Shown here: positions 49,013 through 58,406 of the stretch, one piece after another
Numbering within the stretch: position 1 is the first letter of the stretch
How the letters are laid out: every line of letters begins with the position of its first letter
Source: Reyranella sp.
GTDB taxonomy: Bacteria > Pseudomonadota > Alphaproteobacteria > Reyranellales > Reyranellaceae
Assembly (NCBI RefSeq): GCF_004297405.1
Contig: NZ_SCVC01000043.1
Location: 32,001 to 96,000, forward strand
Reading direction: 5' to 3'
Length of the DNA: 64,000 nt
The notes under the pieces: generated by a model
What the model saw: only the letters and a program-made list of their open reading frames with translations
What the model was told of the DNA's origin: nothing
Databases searched by the model: none
Made by a program: the position numbers and the translations under genes

Positions 49013-50176
49013 ATGACGACCCCTCCCTGGCTGGCCCCCAACCCCCGTGCCAAGCGCAACCTCGAATTCGGCAGCGCCCAGCAGCGCGTGATCAATCCCA
49101 ACGGCGTTCCCGAGCTCTGCGAGGACCTCAGGAAGTGCCCGGCGCACAAGCCGACGCCGCTGTACGAGCTGCCGGCGCTGGCCGAACGGCTGGGCGTAGG
49201 AGAGATCCGGGTCAAGGACGAGAGCCAGCGTTTCGGCTTCGGTGCCTTCAAGGCGCTCGGTGGCGTGATCGCCGTCTACAACGAACTTTCCGGCGCGATC
49301 GGCGAGGCCTATCACAGCTCCGCGAGCTTCGAGCAAGTGATGCAGGGCCAAGACCGCGACATCACCAGCCAGTACGTCTTCGCTACGGCGAGCTCGGGCA
49401 ACCACGGCCGCTCAGTCGCGGCCGGCGCCAAACTGTTCGGCAACCGCTGCGTCGTCTTCCTGCCGAAATTCACCAGCGCGGCGAAAGAGGCCGCGATCCG
49501 TTCCCGCGGCGCCGAGGTGATCCGGGTCGATGGCGATTACGATACCGCCGTCGCCGAATGCCGCCGGCAATCCGAGACGAACGGCTGGACGATCATCTCC
49601 GACACTTCGTGGGAGGGCTACGAGCGGGTGCCGAAGAGCGTCATGCGCGGCTACACCGTGCTGGTCCACGAGGCGGGGGTCGATCAATGGGGCGTGGCGC
49701 CCACCCATGTCTTCATCCAGGCCGGCGTCGGCGGGCTGGCCGCCGCAGTGATCGGCTATCTCTGGGCTATCTGCGACAAGCGGCCAATCTTCGTCGTCGT
49801 CGAGCCGGTCAGTGCGGATTGCTGGTTCCAGAGCAACCTCGCCGGCAAACCCATGCCGGCAAGCGGCAAGGCCGACACGGTGATGGGCGGCCTCGCCTGT
49901 CGCGAAATCTCGCCGCTCACCTGGCCTGTCGTCGGCGAGGCTGCCGACTGGTTCATGACCATCGAGGAAGAAGACGTGACGCCGGCGCGGCACCTCTTCG
50001 CAAACCCGCTGGAGGACGACCCCGCCATCGAGTCCGGCCCGTCGGGGTGCGCCGGCCTCGCCGGGCTCACCCGCGTCTGCACCGACGAAGCGGCTTTCAA
50101 GGCGCTCGGCCTCAACAAGAAGTCGCGCGTGCTGTTGATCAACAGCGAGGGCAATCTCGGCGAAGAGCCGGCATAA
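49013..50176 (+). CDS. Diaminopropionate ammonia-lyase-like PLP enzyme
   Basis: A 387-residue fold-type II PLP enzyme. The PLP lysine lies in FGFGAFKALGG (about 70-80), the phosphate-binding stretch in SGNHGRSVAAGAKLFG (about 124-139) and a glycine-rich loop in FIQAGVGGLAAAVIG. The motif HKPTPLYELPALAERLGV and the overall length match diaminopropionate ammonia-lyases better than threonine deaminases. It would convert 2,3-diaminopropionate or a similar amino acid to pyruvate and ammonia. The stretch GPSGCAGLAG near the C terminus is typical. Confidence 0.83.
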   Translation: MTTPPWLAPNPRAKRNLEFGSAQQRVINPNGVPELCEDLRKCPAHKPTPLYELPALAERLGVGEIRVKDESQRFGFGAFKALGGVIAVYNELSGAIGEAYHSSASFEQVMQGQDRDITSQYVFATASSGNHGRSVAAGAKLFGNRCVVFLPKFTSAAKEAAIRSRGAEVIRVDGDYDTAVAECRRQSETNGWTIISDTSWEGYERVPKSVMRGYTVLVHEAGVDQWGVAPTHVFIQAGVGGLAAAVIGYLWAICDKRPIFVVVEPVSADCWFQSNLAGKPMPASGKADTVMGGLACREISPLTWPVVGEAADWFMTIEEEDVTPARHLFANPLEDDPAIESGPSGCAGLAGLTRVCTDEAAFKALGLNKKSRVLLINSEGNLGEEPA

Positions 50177-50256
50177 CTTCAGGTTGTTCTTGATTAGTTC
50201 TGTATCGTTAAAGTAGTGTTCCCCCAGGCCGGCTTAACGGCCAGGGAGGAAATAGC

Positions 50257-50880
50257 GTGTTAGTTGAGAAATTGGCAGCGGCAGGCCGTCTGGCCGCCGT
50301 TGTCGCGTTGGGCTTCGTCGCTTCCGCCTGTGCCACAGTGGTCGGTGGCACCACTCAGGACGTATCTATCGAATCGCAACCGCCAGGCGCCGAATGCAAA
50401 ATCGACCGGCTGGGCACCACTATTGGTTTCGTCAAGGCGACGCCAGGACGAGTCAATGTTGCCCGTTCCAAGGACGACGTAATCGTGAGCTGTACGCGGG
50501 AGGGCTACGAGCAATCGAACGAAGTCCTCGTGTCGAGCTTCACCGGTGCCACTGTAGGCAATCTCCTGCTAGGTGGCCTGGTTGGCGTGATGGTCGACGC
50601 CGCTTCCGGCGCCAACAACAAGTACTCGGACCGGGTCTTGGTCGTGCTGACACCGGCAAGTTTTCCGACCGACGAGGCACGTGATGCCCACTTTGCCGGG
50701 ATCAAGTCTCGGATCGAGGAAGGCGCCAACGCCGAGATCAAGACAATCGAAACCCGCTGCAATTCGGGCAATCGCGAGTTGTGCACGATCGAACTCAAGA
50801 AGCTCGCCGACGCGCGCGACAAGGCCCTTGCCGACCTCGACCGCCGGCGCCTCGGCGCGAAGGTCATACCGACAAGCTGA
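50257..50880 (+). CDS. Lipoprotein with PEGA-like carboxyl region
   Basis: A 207-residue protein with a lipobox ending at Cys 25 (VASAC) and a mature part with TTQDVSIESQPPGAECKIDR, similar to surface-layer PEGA-type repeats, and a hydrophobic Gly-rich segment (GNLLLGGLVGVMVDAASGAN, about 108-127). The tail is helical and contains several cysteines. GTG at 50257 has GGGAGG seven bases upstream. The family is common in proteobacteria and its function is unknown. Confidence 0.78.
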   Translation: MLVEKLAAAGRLAAVVALGFVASACATVVGGTTQDVSIESQPPGAECKIDRLGTTIGFVKATPGRVNVARSKDDVIVSCTREGYEQSNEVLVSSFTGATVGNLLLGGLVGVMVDAASGANNKYSDRVLVVLTPASFPTDEARDAHFAGIKSRIEEGANAEIKTIETRCNSGNRELCTIELKKLADARDKALADLDRRRLGAKVIPTS

Positions 50881-50944
50881 GCGCCTTGCTTGATCATCAC
50901 GGGCGAAGCATCCTGTGGGCCAAATCCTACAGGAGTTTCGTTTC

Positions 50945-51688
50945 GTGCAGCTTCAGCTCAAGACTTGGCAGTTCGTCGACGACTACCTCAAGACCAAGAC
51001 CGGCATCATCATCCCGATCGGCTCGACCGAGCAGCATGGGCCGACCGGCCTGATCGGTACCGATGCGTTGACCGCCGAAATGATCGGCCGCGGCGCGGGC
51101 GAGAAGGTAGGCGCACTGGTGGCGCCGACCATCTCGGTCGGCATGGCGCAGCATCACCTGGCTTTTGCCGGCTCGATTACGCTCAAGCCCACGACCCTGA
51201 TCGCGGTCGTGCGCGATACGGTCGTGTCGTTGGCACGGCATGGCTTCACCCGCTTCTTCTTCGTGAACGGGCATGGCGGCAACATCGCCACGGTGACGGC
51301 GGCGTTCTCCGAAATCTACGCCGAGCGCTCGATGGAGAAGCTCAGCAACCAGCCCTCCATCAAGTGCGCCTTGCGCAACTGGTGGGATGGTCCCGGCATC
51401 AAGCGGCTCAGCCAGGAGCTCTACCCGGTCGGCGAGGGCAGCCACGCCACCGCCTCGGAAGTGGCGCTCACCTGGTACAAATACCCCGAGACGATGCAGC
51501 AGAAGCAGATGGAGCCGCGCATCGCGCCCAATGGCTCCTTCGCCGACGCCGAGGACTATCGCCGCGCCTTCCCCGATGGCCGCATCGGATCGGACCCCAA
51601 CCAGGCGACACCCGAACACGGCAAGCGCTTCTACGACACCGCCGTCGAAGAAGTAGCGCGCGACTACGAAGCTTGGATCGCGCGCTAG
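50945..51688 (+). CDS. Creatininase-family amidohydrolase
   Basis: A 247-residue enzyme with the metal-binding motifs of the creatininase family: GSTEQHGPTG (about 25-34), GMAQHHLAF (about 70), NGHGGN (about 105) and EGSHAT (about 165). The family contains creatininase and the riboflavin/F420- and mycofactocin-related amidases; the substrate here is unclear. GTG at 50945 with AGGAG nine bases upstream is the best start. It lies 64 bases after the lipoprotein gene. Confidence 0.87.
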   Translation: MQLQLKTWQFVDDYLKTKTGIIIPIGSTEQHGPTGLIGTDALTAEMIGRGAGEKVGALVAPTISVGMAQHHLAFAGSITLKPTTLIAVVRDTVVSLARHGFTRFFFVNGHGGNIATVTAAFSEIYAERSMEKLSNQPSIKCALRNWWDGPGIKRLSQELYPVGEGSHATASEVALTWYKYPETMQQKQMEPRIAPNGSFADAEDYRRAFPDGRIGSDPNQATPEHGKRFYDTAVEEVARDYEAWIAR

Positions 51689-51748
51689 AGGTTGGGCCTC
51701 AGCAAAACCAGACGTGAACCGGTCGCGCTGCGGACGCTATTGACCTGA

Positions 51749-54097
51749 TCAATTCGTTCCGTTGCGCGTGCCGAGGCCGGCACGCCGCAAGGCGTCCGCC
51801 ATCGCGCCTCCGGGAGAGCTCGCCTTGCCGGCCTGCGGGCTGCCCTGACCGCGCCCGGAGGCTCCAGGATTGGCACCTCGATTGGCTCCGCGGTCGGCGC
51901 CGGCGGATCGCGCCGGCTGGCTGCCGGCCTGGTCGTCGAGCCGCAATGTCAGGCTGATACGCTTGCGCGGCTTGTCGACCTCCAGCACCTTCACGCGCAC
52001 GACGTCGCCCGACTTCACCACGGCGCGCGGGTCCTTCACGAAGGTCTTGGACATCGCCGACACGTGCACCAGGCCATCCTGGTGCACGCCGATATCGACG
52101 AACGCCCCGAACGCCGCGACGTTCGTGACGACGCCTTCCAGCACCATCCCCGGCTCGAGATCGTTTAGCGTCTCGACCCCGGCCTTGAACTCCGCCGTCT
52201 TGAAGGCCGGCCGCGGATCGCGTCCCGGCTTCTCCATCTCGCGCAGGATGTCGGTGACGGTGGGCAGGCCGAACTTGTCGTCGACGAATGATGCGGGCGA
52301 GAGCGCGCGCAGGACATGTGCATTTCCAAGCAGGCTGCCGATGTCGCTCTTGGTGGCGTCGATGATCCGGCGCACCACCGGATAGGATTCGGGATGCACC
52401 GCCGAGGCGTCGAGCGGATCGTCGCCGCCGGAGATGCGCAGGAAGCCGGCGCATTGCTCGAACGCCTTGGGACCGAGCCGTGGCACGTCCTTCAGCATCT
52501 TGCGCGACCGGAACCGGCCGTGCGTATCGCGATGGGACACGATGCTCTGGGCCAGCCCCTGGCCGATGCCCGACACCCGCGCCAGCAGCGGCGCGGACGC
52601 TGTGTTCAGATCCACACCGACGCCGTTCACGCAGTCCTCGACCACGGCGTCGAGCGAGCGCGACAGCTTGAACTCGCTGAGGTCGTGCTGGTACTGGCCG
52701 ACGCCGATCGACTTCGGATCGATCTTCACCAGTTCCGCCAGCGGATCCTGCAGCCGGCGCGCGATCGACACCGCGCCCCGCAAGGTCACGTCGAGCTCAG
52801 GCAATTCCTCCGACGCATAAGCCGAGGCCGAATAGACCGATGCGCCGGCCTCCGACACCACGATCTTGTGCAGCTTGAGATCCGCCAGCCCCTTCACCAG
52901 CTCGATCGCGAGCTTGTCGGTTTCGCGTGAGGCGGTGCCGTTGCCGATCGCGATCAGCTCCACCTTATGCTCGCGCACAAGCCTCGCCAGGATGGCGAGC
53001 GCCTCGTCCCAGCGCCGCTGCGGTTCGTGCGGGAAGATCGTGCTGGTCGCCACCACCTTGCCGGTGGCGTCGACCACCGCGACCTTCACGCCGGTCCGGA
53101 AGCCGGGATCCAGCCCCAGCGTCGGCCGGGCGCCCGCCGGCGCGGCGAGCAGGAGGTCGCGCAGGTTGGCCGCGAATACGCGTACGGCTTCTTCCTCGGC
53201 CCCGTTCCACAGGCGCAGCCTGAGATCGATCGACAGTGTGACGAAGATCTTCGTGCGCCACGCCCAGCGCACGGTATCGGCGAGCCACTTGTCGCCCGGC
53301 CGTCCCTGATCGACGATGCCGTAGGCGCGCATGATGCGCAGCTCGTACAGGCTGACAGGAGGGCGCGTCGCGGGATCGTCCGGCTCGACCGTCAGGCCGA
53401 GGACTTCTTCCCGCTCGCCACGGAAAAGCGCCAGCACGCGATGCGACGGCATCTTGCCGAAGGCTTCCGAGAAATCAAAATAGTCGCTGAACTTGGCGCC
53501 CGCCTCCTTCTTGCCCTCGCGCACCTCGGACTTGAGGCGCGCATTGGCCCAGAATTCCTCGCGCAGGGCGCCGATCAGGTCGGCATTCTCGGCAAAGCGC
53601 TCGGTGAGAATGGCGCGCGCACCGTCCAGTGCCGCCGCGACGTCGGCAACGTTCTTCTCGGCCGAAACAAAAGGCTCCGCGCTGGTCTGGGGCACATTCT
53701 GCGGCTCCTGCAGCAGCAGGTTCGCCAGCGGTTCGAGGCCCGCCTCCTTGGCGATCTCGGCCTTGGTGCGGCGCTTGGGCTTGTAGGGAAGATAGATGTC
53801 CTCGAGCCGGCCCTTGCTGTCGGCCGCCAGGATCGCCGCTTCGAGCTTGGCATCGAGCTTGCCCTGCTCGCGGACGGAATCGAGGATGACCTTGCGCCGC
53901 GCCTCCAGCTCGCGCAGATACCGCAGCCGCTCCTCGAGCGTGCGTAGCTGAACATCGTCCAGCGATCCGGTGACTTCCTTACGGTAGCGCGCGATGAAGG
54001 GGACCGTTGCCCCGCCATCCAGCAGATCGGCCGCGGCCTGGACCTGCTGCTCTTTGACCCCGAGTTCTTCGGCAATACGCGCCTGGATGGAAGCCAC
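51749..54097 (-). CDS. tex: Transcription accessory protein Tex
   Basis: A 782-residue RNA-binding protein. The N-terminal helical part with ATVPFIARYRKEVTGSLDD and KPKRRTKAEIAKEAGLEPL, a YqgF-like RNase H fold (LGLDPGFRTGVKVAVVDATG, about 320), a helix-hairpin-helix segment (NTASAPLLARVSGIGQGLAQ) and an S1 domain (GVVTNVAAFGAFVDIGVHQD, about 650) give the normal order of Tex. Starts at TTG 54100 or GTG 54097 both use the AGGAGG just upstream. It ends in an unusual Gly/Ala/Asn-rich tail of about 50 residues. Confidence 0.95.
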   Translation of the reverse strand: MASIQARIAEELGVKEQQVQAAADLLDGGATVPFIARYRKEVTGSLDDVQLRTLEERLRYLRELEARRKVILDSVREQGKLDAKLEAAILAADSKGRLEDIYLPYKPKRRTKAEIAKEAGLEPLANLLLQEPQNVPQTSAEPFVSAEKNVADVAAALDGARAILTERFAENADLIGALREEFWANARLKSEVREGKKEAGAKFSDYFDFSEAFGKMPSHRVLALFRGEREEVLGLTVEPDDPATRPPVSLYELRIMRAYGIVDQGRPGDKWLADTVRWAWRTKIFVTLSIDLRLRLWNGAEEEAVRVFAANLRDLLLAAPAGARPTLGLDPGFRTGVKVAVVDATGKVVATSTIFPHEPQRRWDEALAILARLVREHKVELIAIGNGTASRETDKLAIELVKGLADLKLHKIVVSEAGASVYSASAYASEELPELDVTLRGAVSIARRLQDPLAELVKIDPKSIGVGQYQHDLSEFKLSRSLDAVVEDCVNGVGVDLNTASAPLLARVSGIGQGLAQSIVSHRDTHGRFRSRKMLKDVPRLGPKAFEQCAGFLRISGGDDPLDASAVHPESYPVVRRIIDATKSDIGSLLGNAHVLRALSPASFVDDKFGLPTVTDILREMEKPGRDPRPAFKTAEFKAGVETLNDLEPGMVLEGVVTNVAAFGAFVDIGVHQDGLVHVSAMSKTFVKDPRAVVKSGDVVRVKVLEVDKPRKRISLTLRLDDQAGSQPARSAGADRGANRGANPGASGRGQGSPQAGKASSPGGAMADALRRAGLGTRNGTN

Positions 54098-54177
54098 CAA
54101 GAAACACCTCCTCGTCAAGCTGACGGGTATGGACGGTGCGCCTGTGACTCTTCAAGTCGTTCGAAGAAGCTGCGCGC

Positions 54178-54954
54178 TCAGCGCGGCTTCCAGACCGGAG
54201 GCCGCTTCGCCGCAAAGGCGTTGACACCTTCCTGGCTATCGGATGTCGAGGCGATGGTGCAGAACGCCTCGACGATCTCCGCAACGTTCCTGCGATAGTC
54301 CATGTCGCACGCCCGGCCAAAGGCAGCGCGGGCCAGCCGCATCACCTCCGGTGATTTGGCGGCGAAGGTGCGCGCGAGCTTGTGCGCCTCGGCGAGAACC
54401 TCGGCATCCGGCACGATCTTGCTCACCAATCCCAGCGATGCAGCCTCGGCAGCATCGAAGGAGCGGCCGCTGAACAGCAGCTCGAAGGCGCGATGCTTGC
54501 CGATGATGCGCGGCAGGTGGACGAAGTGGATGCCGGGGATGAGCCCAACATCGATCTCGGGATAGCCGAAGGTCGCCTTCTCGCTGGCTATGATCACGTC
54601 GCAGGAAATCGAGAGGGTCATCCCTGCGCCGCGAGCCGCGCCGGCCACCGCCGCAATCGAGGGCTTGCCGAGGCCGAGCTGGACGTCGTGCAGCTCGACG
54701 TAGAGCGCCGACAGGAGTGTGTGCATCTCGGTGACCGACTTGCCCTGCACCTGATCGAGATCGAGACCGGCACAGAAGCGGCGCGGCGTACCGCTTGAAA
54801 TTACGACGGCACCCACATCCGTATCGGCCGCCGCCCGGCGCAGCGCCGCGATGATCTCCCGCACCGTCACAAGGTCGAGCGCATTTACCGGCGGACGGGT
54901 GAGGACGATATCGGCAATACCTTCGGATACGGAATAGGTGACGGCGTTCGTCAT
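54178..54954 (-). CDS. Enoyl-CoA hydratase/isomerase family protein
   Basis: A 258-residue crotonase-fold enzyme with SGTPRRFCAGLDLDQVQG (about 54-71) and AAVAGAARGAGMTLSISCDV (about 100-119) forming the oxyanion hole. It is next to a CaiB-type CoA transferase and a Bug-type binding protein, so it probably acts in the same acyl-CoA pathway. The ATG at 54954 is preceded by a GTTTTTCAATG context without a strong ribosome binding site. Confidence 0.86.
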   Translation of the reverse strand: MTNAVTYSVSEGIADIVLTRPPVNALDLVTVREIIAALRRAAADTDVGAVVISSGTPRRFCAGLDLDQVQGKSVTEMHTLLSALYVELHDVQLGLGKPSIAAVAGAARGAGMTLSISCDVIIASEKATFGYPEIDVGLIPGIHFVHLPRIIGKHRAFELLFSGRSFDAAEAASLGLVSKIVPDAEVLAEAHKLARTFAAKSPEVMRLARAAFGRACDMDYRRNVAEIVEAFCTIASTSDSQEGVNAFAAKRPPVWKPR

Positions 54955-55059
54955 TGAAAAACCTCGACTAGAACTGTGGATGACGCCAAGGCGCCACGCG
55001 GTCACCACGTTGCCACATCGCGCGCCCCCATACTCCATCGGGCGACACGATGATGCCGT

Positions 55060-56295
55060 CTAGAGGGCTCGCGCGCGCGTGTTCTGCACCTCGGTCGGTT
55101 TCGCCTCACGTACCGCTACAACGTTCGCGTCGACCAACCGGTCGATTTCCGCACCCGTGAATCCCGCGTCTCGCAGGATTTCCGCCGTATGCTCTCCCAA
55201 GCACGGCGCTGCGCGGCCCGGCATCGCGCGCGCGCCATCGAAGCGGACGGGCGGAACGACCGCCTGCAAAGGCCCATAGGTTTCGCTTTCATAGGCCGCC
55301 ACGAGGCCGCTGTGGCGCGTGTGCGGATGCGCCATCAGATCGGCGAAGCCGTTGATCAGCGAGCAGGGAATGCCTTCCGTCGTGAGCAGATCGACCCACT
55401 CGGCCGAGCTGCGTTGCCGAATCACGAAAGCGACAGCGGCGACGGTCTCCTCGCGATGGCGCACGCGATCGGCGTTGGTGCGAAAGCGCGGATCCGCCAG
55501 AAGCTGCTGCAGGCCGCTCACCTCGCAGAAGCGCCTCCAAAGGGATTCGCTGGCGATCCCGATCAGCACGGGCCGATCCGACGCCTCGAATGCCTGATAC
55601 GGGCAGAGCGATTCGTGCGCACAGCCGTAGCGCGCCGGCTCGGTCCCGCGCTCCCAGTAAGCCTGCAGCATGTAGCCAAGGAAGCTCACACCGGTGTCGA
55701 ACAGGGAAACGTCGATGCGACATCCCTCACCGGTACGATCTCTATTCAACAGCGCCGCGAGGATGCTCGAATAGGCATGCATGCCGGTGCCCTGATCGAC
55801 CGGCGAAAACGGCGCCCGGACCGGACCGTTGTCGGGCTCGCCCATGATCGACACCATGCCGGTGAAGGCCTGCAGGATCATGTCGTAACCCTTGCCGTGC
55901 GCCAGGGGGCCGGTGCGGCCAAAACCCGAGATGCTGCAGTAGATGAGACGCGGGTTGTGTTGCTTCAACGTGGCGAAATCGATGCCCAGACGTTCGGTGA
56001 CACCGGGACCGAAGCTCTCGACCACGACATCGGCGGTGGCCGCCAGCCGGTGAACGACCTCCCGGCCCTGCGGCGTCTTGAGGTCCAGCGCCAAGCTGCG
56101 TTTGTTGCGATTAGCCGAGAGAAAGACCGCACCGCTGCCTTCGCGGAACGGCGGCCAACCGCGCGTGTCGTCGCCGCCGTCCTTGCCTTCGACCTTGACG
56201 ATGTCGGCGCCGAGGTCGCCCAGAGCCTGGGTGCACATGGGTCCCGCCAAGACCTTGCTGAAATCCAGGACGCGCAGCCCGCGCAGCGGTTGCAT
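55060..56295 (-). CDS. CaiB/BaiF (family III) CoA transferase
   Basis: A 411-residue enzyme that moves CoA between carboxylic acids. Typical patterns are LRGLRVLDFSKVLAGPMCTQ (about 5-24), LGDLGADIVKVEGKDGGDD, the putative catalytic Asp in GKGYDMILQAFTG (about 170) and SPVDQGTGMHAYSSILAALL. ATG at 56295 follows the Bug gene by nine bases. The much longer open frame upstream overlaps the Bug gene and is not real. It probably activates the acid imported or sensed by the adjacent Bug protein. Confidence 0.9.
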   Translation of the reverse strand: MQPLRGLRVLDFSKVLAGPMCTQALGDLGADIVKVEGKDGGDDTRGWPPFREGSGAVFLSANRNKRSLALDLKTPQGREVVHRLAATADVVVESFGPGVTERLGIDFATLKQHNPRLIYCSISGFGRTGPLAHGKGYDMILQAFTGMVSIMGEPDNGPVRAPFSPVDQGTGMHAYSSILAALLNRDRTGEGCRIDVSLFDTGVSFLGYMLQAYWERGTEPARYGCAHESLCPYQAFEASDRPVLIGIASESLWRRFCEVSGLQQLLADPRFRTNADRVRHREETVAAVAFVIRQRSSAEWVDLLTTEGIPCSLINGFADLMAHPHTRHSGLVAAYESETYGPLQAVVPPVRFDGARAMPGRAAPCLGEHTAEILRDAGFTGAEIDRLVDANVVAVREAKPTEVQNTRARAL

Positions 56296-56303
56296 GCTCA
56301 CCG

Positions 56304-57278
56304 TCACTCCTGTGGCTTGACGCCGATCTGCCGGGCAGCGTCCGCCCACCGCTTCGAGTCGCTCGTCAAGAAGGCGGCCAACTCGGCAGGAGGAGTTACC
56401 AGCGGTTCGGCGCCACGTGCCCGCAATGCGGCGGCATAGGCCGGGTCGGCCATCGCCTTGCCGACCGCGTCCTGCAATCGGGCGATCACCTCGGGAGGCG
56501 TGCGTACGGGCGCAAGCAACGCGAACCAGAATTTGAGATCGACGGCCGGCAGTCCCGCTTCGGCCATGGTGGGCACGTCCGGCAGCAGTGTGGATCGGGT
56601 CGGCGCGGTGATGGCGAGCCCGCGCAACTTGCCCGACTGAACGAAGCTCACGCAGGTGGTCATGTTGTCGAACAGGAAATCGACCTGGCCGCCGACCACG
56701 TCGTTCAGTGCCTGGGCGCTGCCGCGATAGGAGACTTCGGTCGCCTGGAAGCCGCCGACCTTCTGCAGCAGCGAGCCGTAGATGTGCGCCGAAGTACCGT
56801 TGCCGAAATTGGCGCAGCTCAGCTTGTGGGGCTCCTTGCGGCCGAGCTCGACCAGCTCCTTCAGGGATTTCACGTCGACCTTGGCCGGATTGACGACCAG
56901 CACATTGGGCATGGTCGCCGTGGTGGCGACGCCGACCAGGTCGCGCTGCGGATTGAAGCGCGAGTCGGGATACATCAGCGGATTGATCGCCTGCACGCCC
57001 ACCGTGTTGTGCACCAGCGTGTAGCCATCGGCCGGCCCGTCGACGACCGCCTGGTTGCCAAGATAGCCGCTCGCGCCGGCACGATTCTCGACCAGCACCG
57101 TCTGCCCCAGAATTTCCGACAGCTTGGCCGTCAGCAGGCGGACGATGAAATCCGTCGGACCGCCTGCCGGAAAGGGAACGACGATGCGAACAGGCTTGGT
57201 GGGCCACGACGATGCAAGGGCTGGCCGGGCAAATGTGGAAGCAGCGACGCCTGCGAGGACGGTGCGACGGGTAACCAT
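56304..57278 (-). CDS. Bug-family tripartite tricarboxylate transporter substrate-binding protein
   Basis: A 324-residue periplasmic protein with a signal sequence (MVTRRTVLAGVAASTFARPA) and the Bug patterns PVRIVVPFPAGGPTDFIVRL, VENRAGASGYLGNQAV, and YRGSAQALNDVVGGQVDFLF. No TctA/TctB membrane subunits are nearby, as for most Bug proteins, so it may act in sensing or with a transporter encoded elsewhere. The start has GGGAGG upstream. It diverges from a LysR regulator. Confidence 0.9.
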   Translation of the reverse strand: MVTRRTVLAGVAASTFARPALASSWPTKPVRIVVPFPAGGPTDFIVRLLTAKLSEILGQTVLVENRAGASGYLGNQAVVDGPADGYTLVHNTVGVQAINPLMYPDSRFNPQRDLVGVATTATMPNVLVVNPAKVDVKSLKELVELGRKEPHKLSCANFGNGTSAHIYGSLLQKVGGFQATEVSYRGSAQALNDVVGGQVDFLFDNMTTCVSFVQSGKLRGLAITAPTRSTLLPDVPTMAEAGLPAVDLKFWFALLAPVRTPPEVIARLQDAVGKAMADPAYAAALRARGAEPLVTPPAELAAFLTSDSKRWADAARQIGVKPQE

Positions 57279-57371
57279 GATTTTTCCTCCCTCGCCCCGA
57301 GGCTGGAATCGTCGAGGCGGCGCGGAGAATCCGGAACTGGTCGCCATTGATCCAATACAGTCTTAGGATAC

Positions 57372-57395
57372 GGGCCATAATTTTTTGATATGCCC
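57372..57395. promoter_or_regulatory. LysR-type operator-like dyad
   Basis: GGGCCATA (57372-57379) and TATGCCC (57389-57395) form an interrupted inverted repeat with an AT-rich centre between the divergent LysR and Bug genes. The spacing fits LysR-type T-N11-A sites. It is the natural autoregulatory and activation site for the LysR protein at 57411. Confidence 0.5.
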
Positions 57396-57410
57396 TAGAG
57401 GTCTGCTGCC

Positions 57411-58400
57411 GTGTCCATCGACGTGCGAAGCCTGCGCTATTTCGTTGCCATGGTGACGACTGGCTCGATCTCCCGGGCCGCCGCCGAGCTGCACATCGCG
57501 CAACCGGCGCTCAGCCTCCATCTCAAGCGGATGGAAGCCGAGCTCGGTGTGAAACTTCTTGAGCGATCGTCCCGAGGCGTCGTCGCCACTGCGGCAGGAC
57601 AGCGCTTCCTCGCTCACAGCCGCGACGTGCTCGAGAAACTTCGCTTTGCCTGCGAGGACGTGCGCGAAGGGGCCTCGGAACCGGTGGGGTCGATCGCGAT
57701 CGGCATGCCGCAATCCATCGGCATGGCCCTGACGCCGCGTCTGGTGCGTGACGTCATACGGCGATGGCCTCGTCTGCACTTGCAGATCGTCGAGACGTCG
57801 ACCGGCCATGTGCCGAGTCAGCTCGTCGGCCGCACCATCGACCTCGGCATGACCTTCCTGAGGGACAAGAGCAGCGGCCTGCGCTACCGCGGCCTCGTCG
57901 AAGAGGAATTGGTTCTGATTGGCCCGCCTCCTGCCGGCCGCCACAAGACGGGTACCTTCGAAAGCCGGAACATCAGGTTCGCCGACCTGGCCGATATCCC
58001 GCTGATGCTACCCTCGTCACAGAACAGCCTGCGCCAGGTGATCGAACGCTATGCCCAGCAGGCGCAGGTCAGACTGAATGTGCTGGCCGACGTCGATTCA
58101 ATCCCGCAGCTCATCGCCATCGCGGGCGACGGACTCGGCCATACGATCCTCTCCTATCCCTCGGTCGTCGACGCCCTCGCCGAACGGCGCGTCTCAGCTG
58201 TTCGGCTGGTGCAGCCCAGGCCGGTGCGAACCGTCTATCTCTGCCGCCTGGAGAATATCCCCGCGACCAGTGCGATGACCGCTATGGAGGCGCTGATCCT
58301 CAGCACCACGCAGGAGCTGGTCGACGAAGGCGAGTGGCCGGGCCGGCTCGTCAGCCCAATCCGGCAAAGGCCGTCGATGAAGGCAGTCGCCACTCGATAA
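57411..58400 (+). CDS. LysR-family transcriptional regulator
   Basis: A 329-residue regulator with the N-terminal winged helix (VTTGSISRAAAELHIAQPAL, about 15-34) and a type 2 periplasmic-binding-like effector domain from about residue 90 (GSIAIGMPQSIGMALTPRLV). GTG at 57411 is the start. It diverges from the Bug/CoA-transferase/hydratase genes, which it probably controls in response to an organic acid. Its stop is six bases from the stop of the convergent EamA gene. Confidence 0.9.
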   Translation: MSIDVRSLRYFVAMVTTGSISRAAAELHIAQPALSLHLKRMEAELGVKLLERSSRGVVATAAGQRFLAHSRDVLEKLRFACEDVREGASEPVGSIAIGMPQSIGMALTPRLVRDVIRRWPRLHLQIVETSTGHVPSQLVGRTIDLGMTFLRDKSSGLRYRGLVEEELVLIGPPPAGRHKTGTFESRNIRFADLADIPLMLPSSQNSLRQVIERYAQQAQVRLNVLADVDSIPQLIAIAGDGLGHTILSYPSVVDALAERRVSAVRLVQPRPVRTVYLCRLENIPATSAMTAMEALILSTTQELVDEGEWPGRLVSPIRQRPSMKAVATR

Positions 58401-58406
58401 TGCCGT

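Noticed and set aside
55060..57378. A 772-residue protein with an N-terminal extension to the CoA transferase
   Set aside because: The extension runs through the Bug gene in another frame and is rich in Arg, Gly and Ser. The transferase has its own start at 56295.
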